DNA from: Streptosporangiales bacterium
GTDB lineage: Bacteria > Actinomycetota > Actinomycetes > Streptosporangiales > WHSR01
DNA length: 64,000 nt
Reading direction: 5' to 3'
Assembly (NCBI GenBank): GCA_009379995.1
Contig: WHSR01000011.1
Span: forward strand, 1 to 64,000
Below the pieces are notes generated by a model. That model was given only the letters and a program-made list of their open reading frames with translations, was not told where the DNA came from and did no database searches. Positions 15,590 to 26,157 of this stretch are shown here, in pieces; positions within the stretch are counted from its first letter, which is position 1; each line of letters begins with the position of its first letter. The translations under genes were made by a program, and so were the position numbers.

Positions 15590-17647
15590 GTGTCGAGACC
15601 AATCCAAAGCATCACCCCGTCCGAGGAGGAGCAGGTCGGCTCCACGTCGGAGGACCGGTTCGAGGGGGAGGTCCGCAACGCGAAACAGCGGACACTGCCG
15701 AGGTGGGTCGGGCGTCCGCTCGCCGTCCTCATGCTCGGCTACGCCCTCTACTTCCTGTATGCGGCGGGCGCCCTGCCGCTGCCCGGGATCCAGCACCGCA
15801 GTATTCACCTGGCCGGCGGGTTCGTGTTCGCCCTGCTGCTCTTCGCGCCGGCCAGGCGCCTGGTGCGCAGCAGATGGGTCCTCGCGTTCGACATGGTTCT
15901 GGCCGCCGCGGCGATCGCCGGGAGCGTCTACGTCTTCAGGGTCTTCGACACCTATGAGGACCGGGTCGGCCTTCCGGCGACAACCCCCGACATCGTCTTC
16001 GGCCTGATCATATTCGTCATAATGTTCGAGGTGGCGCGGCGGGTAACCGGCTGGGCCTTTCCCATCATTACCGCCGCGTTCGTGTGGTTCGCGCTGTACG
16101 GCTATCTGGCGCCCGCCCCGTTCACCCATGCCGGATTCGACGTGCCGCGGTTCGTGGCCACCTTCTTCTATACGTTGAACGGGCCCTACGGACAGATCAC
16201 CCAGATATCGGCGAGCTACATTCTGATTTTCATCATCTTCGCCGCGTTCGTGGTAATGTCTGGCGCCGGCGACTTCATCCGGGACGTGGCGAGGTGGGCC
16301 CTGGGCAGGGTCCGCGGAGGCCCCGCGAAGATCGCCGTCGTGGCGAGCTCCTTCATGGGAATGCTCACCGGAAGCAGCCTGGCTAACGTGGCCAGCGTCG
16401 GCTCGGTCACCATTCCGATGATGAAGCGCACCGGCTACCGGGCCAACTTCGCCGCCGGGGTCGAGGCGTGCAGCGGTATGGGCGCGCAGATCATGCCCCC
16501 GATCATGGGCGGATCCATCTTCATCATGATGGAGATTCTCGGCGTTCCGTATTGGGAGATCGCCAGCTCGGCCTTTCTGATCGGGATACTCTTCTACATC
16601 GCCCTCTTCTTCATGGTCGACCTGGAGGCCGCGAAGACCGGGCTCGCCGGCCTGGCCCGCGAGGAGCAGCCCCGCATCCTGCCGATCGTCCGCCGCGGCT
16701 GGTATCACGTAATCCCGCTCGCGCTAGTGATCTACATGCTGGCGGTACGCGGGGTCTCCCCCTCGCGGGCGGCCTTCTACGGAATCGTCGCCACGATGGC
16801 CGTCATGCTGATCGCCGAACGCTCATGGCACGCCTTCCGGCGCATCTACGAGGCCCTCATCAAGGGGGTCCGGGACGCGCTGGTGGTCATCAGCATCGTG
16901 GCGATGGCGAGCCTGATCGCGGGAATCGTGACCGTGACCGGCTTCGGGGTCAAGCTCTCCACCATTCTGATCGACCTCGCCGGCGGCAACCTCCTGGTGC
17001 TGCTGCTCATCAGCGCCGCCGCCTCGCTCATCTTGGGCATGGGCGTGCCGATCCTGGTTGCCTACGCCATGCTGGCGGTCCTGGTCGCCCCGGCGCTGAT
17101 CGACCTGGGCGTCTCGCCGATGGCCGCCCACCTGTTCATCTTCTACTTCGGCGTGATCTCGGCCATCACCCCGCCGGTGGCGCCGGACGCGTTCGTCGCC
17201 GCCGGGATCGCGAGATCCTCTCCGTTCCGCGCGGCCTTGGAGGCGGTCCGCATCGCCGGAGCTTTGTACCTCCTCCCGTTCCTCTTCGTCTACAACGACG
17301 TGTTGCTGCTGAACGGACCCGTTCCCCAGATAGTCGTCTCCGCTGTCACCGCCGCGCTGGGGGTCTACGCGCTCGCCGGGGCCTGGCAGGGCATGCTGCT
17401 GCCCTCGCTTCGTATCGGGTGGCTGGGGCGGCTGATCCTGGCGGCCGCCGCCCTCGCGCTGATCGTTCCGGATACCAAGTATTCGCTGTCCGGGCTGGCC
17501 GCACTGGCCGTCGTCCAGGTCGCGTACTACATCCGACGGGGCCTTCGGCCAGGTGCCCGGCAGGATCTTCGACCGCAAGTCCAGGGGGCCGCCGAGACCG
17601 CGGCGGACGTGCAGACTTCCAGTGGAGGGAGCAACCGTGAAACCTAG
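15590..17647 (+). CDS. TRAP transporter fused permease (4TM-12TM)
   Basis: Membrane protein of 685 residues that joins the small DctQ-like and large DctM-like TRAP subunits, as is typical of TAXI-type systems. The N-terminal third has about four helices (including LAVLMLGYALYFLYAAGALPL and IVFGLIIFVIMFEVARRV). The large domain follows with SFMGMLTGSSLANVASVGSV and GMGAQIMPPIMGGSIFIMMEIL, the glycine-rich re-entrant motifs of DctM. The start is GTG 15590 with GGAGAGGA 8 bases upstream. The next gene starts inside its last codons. It imports a carboxylate, driven by the ion gradient. Confidence 0.95.
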   Translation: MSRPIQSITPSEEEQVGSTSEDRFEGEVRNAKQRTLPRWVGRPLAVLMLGYALYFLYAAGALPLPGIQHRSIHLAGGFVFALLLFAPARRLVRSRWVLAFDMVLAAAAIAGSVYVFRVFDTYEDRVGLPATTPDIVFGLIIFVIMFEVARRVTGWAFPIITAAFVWFALYGYLAPAPFTHAGFDVPRFVATFFYTLNGPYGQITQISASYILIFIIFAAFVVMSGAGDFIRDVARWALGRVRGGPAKIAVVASSFMGMLTGSSLANVASVGSVTIPMMKRTGYRANFAAGVEACSGMGAQIMPPIMGGSIFIMMEILGVPYWEIASSAFLIGILFYIALFFMVDLEAAKTGLAGLAREEQPRILPIVRRGWYHVIPLALVIYMLAVRGVSPSRAAFYGIVATMAVMLIAERSWHAFRRIYEALIKGVRDALVVISIVAMASLIAGIVTVTGFGVKLSTILIDLAGGNLLVLLLISAAASLILGMGVPILVAYAMLAVLVAPALIDLGVSPMAAHLFIFYFGVISAITPPVAPDAFVAAGIARSSPFRAALEAVRIAGALYLLPFLFVYNDVLLLNGPVPQIVVSAVTAALGVYALAGAWQGMLLPSLRIGWLGRLILAAAALALIVPDTKYSLSGLAALAVVQVAYYIRRGLRPGARQDLRPQVQGAAETAADVQTSSGGSNRET

Positions 17648-18656
17648 TAAGCGTTGGACATTGGCGATATCTCTGTGCCTGGGGCTGGCGGCGACGGCAG
17701 CCTGTGCACCCGGTGGCGGCGGTGCCGGCGGCGCGGGCGGCTCAGGGGGCGACAACAGGCTGCTCATCGGCACCGCGGGTGAGGGCGGCACGTACTTCTA
17801 TGTCGGCCAGGGTTTCGCCCGGGCGATATCCGACAGCACGGATATCGCGGCCACCTCCCAGGGCACCGCCGGCGGCACCGAGAACGTCCGCCGCATCAGC
17901 AGCGGAGACATGGATATGGGTTTCGCCGCTCCGGCGGATGTCAGGAAGACCATCGAGGACGGGACCGCCGACGCCTCGAAATTGCAGGTGTTGATGTCCG
18001 GCCACGCCACGGTGACGCACATCGCCGTCCGGGCGGACTCTGACATAAAGACCCTGGACCAGCTCATGGTCAAGGGAAGGCGGCTCGGTGTCGGCGAGCC
18101 GGGCAGCAACGTGCAGAACATCACCGCCGACATGCTCGGCGCCTACGGACTTTCGCTGAAGGACGTGCGCGGGCAGGAGCTATCGCAGTCGGACCAGGTC
18201 ACAGCCCTGCAGAACGGAGAGATCGAGGGAGCGAACCTGGGCGGCGGCCTCCCCCTCGCCTCCGCATCCGAGATCGGGACCAACGTGGGAGTGCGTATCC
18301 TCCCCATATCCGACGAGGCAATGGCGAAGATCCAGAAAAGCGAGCCGGAGCAGTTCCGCGAGGTCATCCCCAAGGGCATGTACGAGGGGACCGACGAGGA
18401 CGTTCCGTCGATCGCCTACCCCACGCTCATCCTGGTGCGTGCCGATCTCCCGAAGGACGTCGCCTACAAGGTGACCAAGACCGTCTTCGAGCAGCGAGAG
18501 AAGATCGCGAAGGTGCATCCCGCGGGGGACGAGTACACCATGGACACGGCCTTCCGTGAGGCCGACTCCTACACCAAGGAATTTGGCCTCAAGTTCCACC
18601 CCGGGGCCATCCAGTGGTACCAGGAAAAGGGTGCCTGGGACAAGAAGTACGAATAG
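17637..18656 (+). CDS. TAXI-family TRAP solute-binding lipoprotein
   Basis: Extracytoplasmic binding protein of 339 residues, anchored as a lipoprotein. The signal is MKPSKRWTLAISLCLGLAATAAC with the lipobox cysteine at residue 23, followed by a Gly-rich linker. The TAXI fold is seen in IGTAGEGGTYFYVGQGFARAI, TSQGTAGGTENVRRISSGDMDMGF and FHPGAIQWYQEKG at the end. It starts at GTG 17637 with GGAGGGA upstream and overlaps the permease stop by 11 bases, so the two are coupled. Solutes known for TAXI proteins include glutamate and other organic acids; the ligand here is unknown. Confidence 0.93.
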   Translation: MKPSKRWTLAISLCLGLAATAACAPGGGGAGGAGGSGGDNRLLIGTAGEGGTYFYVGQGFARAISDSTDIAATSQGTAGGTENVRRISSGDMDMGFAAPADVRKTIEDGTADASKLQVLMSGHATVTHIAVRADSDIKTLDQLMVKGRRLGVGEPGSNVQNITADMLGAYGLSLKDVRGQELSQSDQVTALQNGEIEGANLGGGLPLASASEIGTNVGVRILPISDEAMAKIQKSEPEQFREVIPKGMYEGTDEDVPSIAYPTLILVRADLPKDVAYKVTKTVFEQREKIAKVHPAGDEYTMDTAFREADSYTKEFGLKFHPGAIQWYQEKGAWDKKYE

Positions 18657-18675
18657 CCAACAAGGGGATCAGATA

Positions 18676-19437
18676 GTGACCGACCGTACGGACAGCGTGT
18701 TCGTAATTACGGGCAGCGCCGCGGGGATAGGGCGGGCCATCGCGCTACGCGCCGCCCGCGGCGGCGCCCGGGTAGTGGTCAACAGCCGTAAGGCCGAGAA
18801 GCTGGATCAGGTAACGAAGGAGATCGAGGACGCCGGCGGCGAGGCTCTCGCCGTCGGCGCCGACCTTCGGGACCCCGAGCAGGTGGACACGCTCGTCCAG
18901 CGGACGTTGGAGCGCTGGCAACGCATCGACGTGCTGGTGAACAACGCCGCCGGCCGGTTTCTCGCGGCAGCGGAGCAGATCAGCCCGGGCGGCTGGCGGG
19001 CCGTCGTGGAGGCCAACCTGACCACCGCCTTCCTGTGCAGCCGGGCCGTGTTTCCCGTCTTCCGCGAGCGGGGCGGCGGCAGGATCATCAACATCAGCTC
19101 CGTCGGCGCCTACGGCCCGAATCCCGGCGGGGCGCACTACGGGGCTGCCAAGGCCGCACTCAACAGCCTCACCGAGACCCTGGCCTACGAGTGGGGCCGG
19201 TACGGAATCCAGGTCAACGGGGTCGCGCCCGGCCCCGTGCTGACCGAGGCCTCCCGCTATGCACAGGAGGAGCAGCGCCGGCTGGTAGAGGCCAAGCTCC
19301 CGGGTGGCCGGATCGCCATGCCCGACGAGATCGCCGAGTTCGTCCTGTCTTTGGCCCAGTTGCGCACGCCCTACCTCAACGGCGAGACGGTCCGCGTCGA
19401 CGGCGCCCTCCGCGGCATGCTCCACGACGAGCCCTGA
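18676..19437 (+). CDS. short-chain dehydrogenase/reductase (FabG-like)
   Basis: NAD(P)-dependent oxidoreductase of 253 residues. The nucleotide site is TGSAAGIGRAIALRAA (residues 12-27), the structural motif reads NNAAG, and the catalytic Ser and Tyr-x3-Lys are in NISSVGAYGPNPGG and HYGAAKAAL. The C-terminal end PYLNGETVRVDGALRGM is typical. The start at GTG 18676 follows AAGGGGA. It is last in the plus-strand operon, 19 bp after the binding protein, and would suit oxidation of the 3-hydroxyacyl-CoA made by the hydratase. A perfect 35-bp palindromic repeat begins 3 bp after its stop. Confidence 0.92.
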   Translation: MTDRTDSVFVITGSAAGIGRAIALRAARGGARVVVNSRKAEKLDQVTKEIEDAGGEALAVGADLRDPEQVDTLVQRTLERWQRIDVLVNNAAGRFLAAAEQISPGGWRAVVEANLTTAFLCSRAVFPVFRERGGGRIINISSVGAYGPNPGGAHYGAAKAALNSLTETLAYEWGRYGIQVNGVAPGPVLTEASRYAQEEQRRLVEAKLPGGRIAMPDEIAEFVLSLAQLRTPYLNGETVRVDGALRGMLHDEP

Positions 19438-19439
19438 CG

Positions 19440-19515
19440 CCACCTCTTGGCCGTGATCTTGCAGAAATTTCAAGACCTATCTTGAAATTTCTGCAAGATC
19501 ACGGCCAAGAGGTGG
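19440..19515. repeat. palindromic repeat family 1, perfect copy
   Basis: A perfect 35-bp inverted repeat (19440-19474 and 19481-19515) with a 6-base loop. The core is GGCCGTGATCTTGCAGAAAT and its complement. It fills the space between the convergent stop codons of the SDR gene and glnD. It is the best preserved of the three copies and may be the youngest, or serve as a shared terminator. Confidence 0.95.
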
Positions 19516-19524
19516 TCGGGGTCA

Positions 19525-21846
19525 CTAGCGGACCGCGTCGAGCACCGCGCGACGTACCGCGGCCCGCCGACGGGAGTCGGTGATCGGGCTCCCCGACCCG
19601 TCGACCACGTAGAAGACGTCCACCGCCTCCGCGCCCAGCGTCTCCACCCGTGCCGAGCGAATGTCCAGCCCGGCCTCGCCGAGCGCCCTGCCGATGCGCC
19701 AGAGCAGTCCCGGCCGGTCGTGGGCGCGTACCTCGACGACCGTCGCGGTGTGCGAGGCGTCGTCGAGCAGCGTCACCCGCGGCGGCGGCACCGGGATCCC
19801 GGGACGCGGCTGGTAGGCCTGCCGGCGCTTCTCCAGCCGCTCGGCCACGTCAAGCCGCCCGGCCAGGGCACGACGCAGGTCGTCACCGAGGAGCCGGGCG
19901 TCCGGTGCGGTGCCGTACTCCGGCGCCGCCGTGAACACGGTCACCGCCACCCTTTCGGACGCCTCGTACGAGGCGGCGGTGGCGGCGCGGATCACCATGC
20001 GGTGCAGGGCGAGCACCCCCGCGGCCCGCCACAGCAGCCCCGGCCGGTCCGGAGCGACGACGGTGATCTGCGCTCCGTCGACGTGCACGGCCGGCCCCCC
20101 GCAGCGGGCGAGATCCACCTGCTCGGGGCCGAGCGGGGGCGGCGGGGGTGGTACTTCGCCGGCGAGCACGGCATCTACCCTGCGGACGAGGTCCGCGACC
20201 AGACCCGCCTTCCACTCGTTCCAGGCGCCGGGCCCGGTCGCGTGCCCGTCGGCTATCGCCAGGGCGAACAGGATGTCCAGCAGCTCGTGTGAGCCGACCG
20301 CCCGGGCCACGAACTCCACGGTGGCCGGATCGTCGAGGTCACGCCGGGTAGCCGTCTGGGGAAGCAGCAGGTGGTAGCGTACCGCACCGGCGAGAATCTC
20401 GATGTCGGGCGGGGCCAGCCCGATACGGGCCCCGACGTCCCGGGCAACTGTTTCCCCGGTACGTGAGTGGTCTCCCGGCCAGCCCTTGCCGATGTCGTGC
20501 AGCAACGCCGCGAGGAGCAACAGATCCGGCCGCGCCACCTCCCGGGTGAAGGCGGCGGCCGCTGCTGCCGCCTCAACCAGATGCCGGTCCACCGTGAAGG
20601 TGTGCACCGGGCTGCGCTGCGGCCGGTTGCGTACCCGCTCCCAATCGGGGATCAGCTCGACGATGACGCCGGACTGGTCCAGCGCCTCCCACACCGGAAT
20701 CGCCGAGCGGCCCGCGCCGAGCAGCGCGACGAGCGCGTCGCGGGCGGCCTCCGGCCAGGGCACCGGAAGGGGAGCCGATCTGGTCGCGAGGGTCTCGATC
20801 GTTGCCGGCGCTATCGGAAGGCCGGCCTGGGCGGCAGCAGCCGCCGCCCGGAGGATCAGCGTGGGGTCCGCGAGCGGGTCCGCGTCGCGGGCCAGCACGG
20901 CCTCGCCCTCCTGCTCGACCACGTCCCGCGCCAACGGCCGGCGCACCGGCTGCCGGCCTCCGACGCCCCCGCCGGTGCGCCCGGTGCGTGGGCGTCGTCT
21001 GCGCTCACGCGGAGCGAGGAACCGGTCGAGGCTGCGCCAGGTGAGGTCGCAGGCGTAGGAGATCCGCCGGCCGGCCTCGGCAAGGGCGCGCAGCAGCACG
21101 TCGGCGTCGTTGAGCCCCACGGCACGCGCCACCGCGTCCTGCTCCTGCAGCACCAGCCGGTCGACCGCCCGCCCGGTCACCTCGTGCAGCGCGTGCCGGA
21201 CGTCGAGCAGGAACTCGTACGCCTCCCGTACCCGGGCGCCGGGCCCCTCGGCAACCCAGGCCGCGGCGACCGCGTGTATCGCGTGCACGTCGCGTAGCCC
21301 CCCGCGGGCCTCCTTGAGCTCGGGCTCGAGGAGGAACGCCAGCTCACCGTGGCGCTCGGCGCGCTCGGCCGCGGCTGCCCGAACCTCGGGGAGCCGGTGG
21401 GCGGCACCCGCCCTCCAGTCGGCGAGGACCGTCTCTCGCAGCAGCGCGGTGAGCTGCGGGTCGCCGGCGACGTGCCGGGCGTTCAGCAGTCCGAGGGCCA
21501 CCTTGAGGTCGGAGCGGGCGACCGCTCTGGCCTCCTCGGTAGTACGGACCGAGTGGTCGAGGGGGAGGCCCGAGTCCCAGATCGGGTACCACACCCGCTG
21601 CGCCAGCGCCCGTACCCCGTCCTCGTCTCTGGACCCGCCACGGTGCAGCAGGAGCAGGTCGAGGTCGCTCGCCGGCGCGAGTTCACGCCGTCCGTAGCCG
21701 CCGACGGCGACCAGGGCGACCTCGGGCTCGAGGCCGAGCAGCCGAGCCAGCCACTCGTCGACGGCCGCGGCCCGCGTGGCACGGGCCGCGGCGTACGACG
21801 TTCGAGCGGACGTCTCGAGGACACCGGTCTCGCCGAGCGTCCTCAC
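19525..21846 (-). CDS. glnD: PII uridylyltransferase / uridylyl-removing enzyme
   Basis: Nitrogen sensor that modifies PII; in several actinomycetes the product adenylylates rather than uridylylates GlnK. The 773 residues hold a nucleotidyltransferase domain with GGYGRRELAPASDLDLLLL (Gly49, Asp61 and Asp63 in the usual places), an HD hydrolase domain with AALLHDIGKGWPGDHS, and two C-terminal ACT domains that bind glutamine (APDRPGLLWRAAGVLAL and AHDRPGLLWRIGRALGE). It is shorter than the roughly 890-residue enterobacterial enzyme, as usual in actinobacteria. It is last in amtB-glnB-glnD, 28 bp after glnB. Confidence 0.97.
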   Translation of the reverse strand: MRTLGETGVLETSARTSYAAARATRAAAVDEWLARLLGLEPEVALVAVGGYGRRELAPASDLDLLLLHRGGSRDEDGVRALAQRVWYPIWDSGLPLDHSVRTTEEARAVARSDLKVALGLLNARHVAGDPQLTALLRETVLADWRAGAAHRLPEVRAAAAERAERHGELAFLLEPELKEARGGLRDVHAIHAVAAAWVAEGPGARVREAYEFLLDVRHALHEVTGRAVDRLVLQEQDAVARAVGLNDADVLLRALAEAGRRISYACDLTWRSLDRFLAPRERRRRPRTGRTGGGVGGRQPVRRPLARDVVEQEGEAVLARDADPLADPTLILRAAAAAAQAGLPIAPATIETLATRSAPLPVPWPEAARDALVALLGAGRSAIPVWEALDQSGVIVELIPDWERVRNRPQRSPVHTFTVDRHLVEAAAAAAAFTREVARPDLLLLAALLHDIGKGWPGDHSRTGETVARDVGARIGLAPPDIEILAGAVRYHLLLPQTATRRDLDDPATVEFVARAVGSHELLDILFALAIADGHATGPGAWNEWKAGLVADLVRRVDAVLAGEVPPPPPPLGPEQVDLARCGGPAVHVDGAQITVVAPDRPGLLWRAAGVLALHRMVIRAATAASYEASERVAVTVFTAAPEYGTAPDARLLGDDLRRALAGRLDVAERLEKRRQAYQPRPGIPVPPPRVTLLDDASHTATVVEVRAHDRPGLLWRIGRALGEAGLDIRSARVETLGAEAVDVFYVVDGSGSPITDSRRRAAVRRAVLDAVR

Positions 21847-21874
21847 GCGGCATCCTCACCGGGCGTTGCCATAT

Positions 21875-23505
<1,631 letters not shown>

Positions 23506-23587
23506 CCAGGGGGCGCCTCTCTCTCGGTGTCGGTCACACGTCCTCCCAGATGTTCAGGGCTCGCCGTAACGCACGCCGATCAACGAT

Positions 23588-23634
23588 GTTTCGCCCGCGT
23601 GAAACCCTCACCGGGTATATTTCGGGGATGTTTC
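23588..23634 (-). promoter_or_regulatory. two GlnR-like boxes upstream of amtB
   Basis: Read on the minus strand, 23603-23588 is TTCAC-N6-GAAAC and 23634-23619 is GAAAC-N6-GAAAT. Both fit the actinobacterial GlnR pattern gTnAC-N6-GaAAC. The nearer box is 83 bp before the amtB start. GlnR control of amtB-glnK-glnD is established in Streptomyces; its use here is inferred from sequence only. Confidence 0.6.
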
Positions 23635-23646
23635 GGGCGGGAGGAT

Positions 23647-23709
23647 GCCGAGATCTATGTTGTGGGGGTACGAAACGGGACATTTCCGGCCCGCAACATA
23701 GATCTCGGC
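23647..23709. repeat. palindromic repeat family 2, copy near ftsY
   Basis: Arms 23647-23666 and 23690-23709 (GCCGAGATCTATGTTGTGGG and complement) pair over 20 bp with one G-T type mismatch and a 23-base loop. It begins 6 bp after the ftsY stop and precedes the GlnR-like boxes of amtB. A perfect relative lies at 35164-35232. Confidence 0.88.
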
Positions 23710-23715
23710 GGACGG

Positions 23716-24828
23716 CTACTCGCCGAGGATCGCGTCGACGAACGCGTCGGGCTCGAACGGCGCGAGATCGTCCGGCCCCTCGCCCAGGCCGACCAGCTTG
23801 ACCGGTACGCCGAGGTCACGCTGGACGGCGATGACGATGCCGCCCTTGGCGGTGCCGTCGAGTTTGGTCAGCACGATGCCTGTCACGTTCACCACCTCGG
23901 TGAACACCCGGGCCTGCTGAAGACCGTTCTGCCCGGTGGTGGCGTCGAGGACGAGCAGCACCTCGTCGACGCTGGCGTGCTTCTCGACCACCCGCTTCAC
24001 CTTGCCCAGCTCGTCCATGAGCCCGGCCTTGGTGTGCAGCCGGCCGGCGGTGTCGACGATGACGGTGTCGACTCGTCGCTCCACACCCGCGCGTACCGCC
24101 TCGAACGCCACGCTCGCCGGGTCGGCACCCTCGCGCCCACGCACCACCTCGGCGCCGACCCGCTCGCCCCAGGTCTGCAGCTGATCGGCCGCCGCCGCCC
24201 GGAACGTGTCCGCCGCGCCCAGCAGGACCGACCTTCCGTCGGCGGCCAGCACCCGGCCGAGCTTCCCGCAGGTCGTCGTCTTTCCGGTGCCGTTGACGCC
24301 GACGACCAGCATCACGGCCGGCCGGTCACCGTGCGGAAGGGTGCGCAGCGACCGGTCGACGTCCGACCCGATCTGCGCGAGCAACCCGCTCCTGAGCAGC
24401 GCGCGCACCTCGTCCTGGGTGCGTGCCCCTTCCACCCTCACCTTGGTCCGCAGTTCCTCGACGATGTCCCTGCTCGACGCGACGCCGACGTCCGCGGTGA
24501 TGAGGGTGTCCTCGATCTCCTCCCAGGCATCCTCGTCCAGGGTCTCCCGCGACAGCAGGGCGAGAAGGCTCCGGCCGACCGCGTTCTGCGAACTGGCCAG
24601 CCGACCCCGCAGCCGTACGATCCGTCCCGCCGACGGGGGCGGTACCTCGGGCGCGGGCGCCTGCTCGGCCTGCTCGGTGGGTGCGGCCGGCGGAGGCTCG
24701 GCCGGCCGGGGCTTGGCCGGCGGGGGACCGGCCGGGGGGCCGGTACGGCGCCCCGGCCGTGCCAGCAGGACGACGGCCGCCACGACCGCGATGGCGACGA
24801 TGACCGCAACAAGGACCACGAACTCCAC
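23716..24828 (-). CDS. ftsY: signal recognition particle receptor FtsY
   Basis: Membrane-associated SRP receptor GTPase of about 370 residues. It begins with a true transmembrane helix (VEFVVLVAVIVAIAVVAAVV), then a Pro/Ala/Glu-rich linker, the N domain, and a G domain with VVGVNGTGKTTTCGKLG, DTAGRLHTK and TKLDGTAKGG. The start is GTG 24828; the frame stays open far upstream, but that part is the shadow of the monooxygenase gene. A membrane-spanning N terminus is common in actinobacterial FtsY. It lies immediately upstream of amtB on the same strand, with a palindromic repeat after its stop. Confidence 0.95.
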   Translation of the reverse strand: MEFVVLVAVIVAIAVVAAVVLLARPGRRTGPPAGPPPAKPRPAEPPPAAPTEQAEQAPAPEVPPPSAGRIVRLRGRLASSQNAVGRSLLALLSRETLDEDAWEEIEDTLITADVGVASSRDIVEELRTKVRVEGARTQDEVRALLRSGLLAQIGSDVDRSLRTLPHGDRPAVMLVVGVNGTGKTTTCGKLGRVLAADGRSVLLGAADTFRAAAADQLQTWGERVGAEVVRGREGADPASVAFEAVRAGVERRVDTVIVDTAGRLHTKAGLMDELGKVKRVVEKHASVDEVLLVLDATTGQNGLQQARVFTEVVNVTGIVLTKLDGTAKGGIVIAVQRDLGVPVKLVGLGEGPDDLAPFEPDAFVDAILGE

Positions 24829-24932
24829 GACCCGCCAGTCTCTCAGACTTTCAGCGGCCGCTTTGACCGGGGCGTGCCGGAGACCGGGCCGTCGAGATCG
24901 TGGCGACCCGTCTCCTCCCCCAAGCGGATCCC

Positions 24933-26157
24933 CTAACCGGCGACGGTGAGTTCGGACGGGACGCCGGTGACCGGGGCGTGCCAGTCGATGCGGTAGCCGT
25001 ACTGCCAGGCCATCTTCTCCGGCTTGGCCATTAGCTTCATGGCCACCGGCATCGTCAGGTCGCGCAGCACCCGGGCGATTGAGCCGGCGGCCTTGTTGCT
25101 GTTTGTGCGTTCGGCCTGCGCGGTGATGCGCTCGACGCGGCCGCGGCGCAGCCGTTCGTACGCGACGAACGCCTCGGCCGGCGGCAGGTCGCGGAGGCAC
25201 CGGGCGAGATGCACGGCGCCCTCGATGGCCTGCGAGGCACCCTGGCCGGAGCTGTGCGACGGGGCGTGCGCGGCGTCGCCGATGAGCACCACCCGGCCCC
25301 GGTGCCAGCGCGGCGCGGGCGGCATGATCTCCAGCCCACCGGTGATCACCATCTCCGCCGGGTCCGTGCCGTCCAGGATGTCTACGGCCGGCGTCCGGTC
25401 GGCGGCGAACACCTCCCGCAGCTCCGTCAGCCACGCCGGCCCGCCGACCGCTTGGGCCTCGGCGAACGTCATCGGCTCCCGCCGCGGGAGGTTGACGAAC
25501 CAGCCGACACGCCCGGTGCGGGTCACGGTGTAGCTGAAGAAGGCCCTCTTGCCGAAGACCATGTACATGGTTGCCGGGGTGGCGGTCGGGCATTGCGCCG
25601 CCGACCAGCCGCCGAAGCCGAGCAGCCCGTCGTACTTGGGCTGCGGTGAGGCCGGGTCGATCAGCGACCGGACCGTGGACCGGACGCCGTCCGCGCCGAT
25701 CAGCACGTCGGCGGCCGCCGTCGTACCGTCGGCGAAGCGTGCGGTCACGGTCTCGCCGGTGTCGGTGAGATCGACCAGCTGCTTGCCGTGTTCGATCGTG
25801 ATGCCCCGACGCACCGCCTCGTCGTAGAGGTACCGGTACAGGTCGGAGCGCCACACCGCGTGCAGGAACGGCGGGCCGGACATGTCGCCGAGCTGTGCCA
25901 GCCGCTTGCCGGTCCAGCTCTGCATGACCATGGCCTGCACCGGCTCGCCGATGCCCCGAACGCCGTCACCGGCATCGAGGATGTCCAGCGCGCTCAGCCC
26001 GTTGGGCGCCATGCCGAGCATGCCCCCGACGCCGTCGGCGGTCGCGTCGTACGCCTCGTACAGGGTGGCCCGGATGCCGGCCTTTCGCCAGTGCCATCGC
26101 GGCCACCGGGCCGGCGATGCCGCCACCGATGATCAGGGCGGTATCGATGCGAGTCAT
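24933..26157 (-). pseudogene. FAD-dependent monooxygenase, frameshifted near the N terminus
   Basis: Class A flavin monooxygenase (PHBH fold) of about 407 residues when repaired. The N terminus MTRIDTALIIGGGIAGPVAAMALAK starts at ATG 26157 and holds the Rossmann GGGIAG motif. The following AGIRATLYEAYD to the C terminus is in another frame. One extra G in a GGCC run near 26079-26086 accounts for the shift. Downstream are the NADPH/FAD motif VLIGADGVRSTVRSL and the second FAD motif VVLIGDAAHAPSHSSGQGAS. Its start overlaps the PadR stop by 4 bases. Homologues include drug-inactivating hydroxylases. It is either a recent pseudogene or a sequencing error. Confidence 0.8.
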
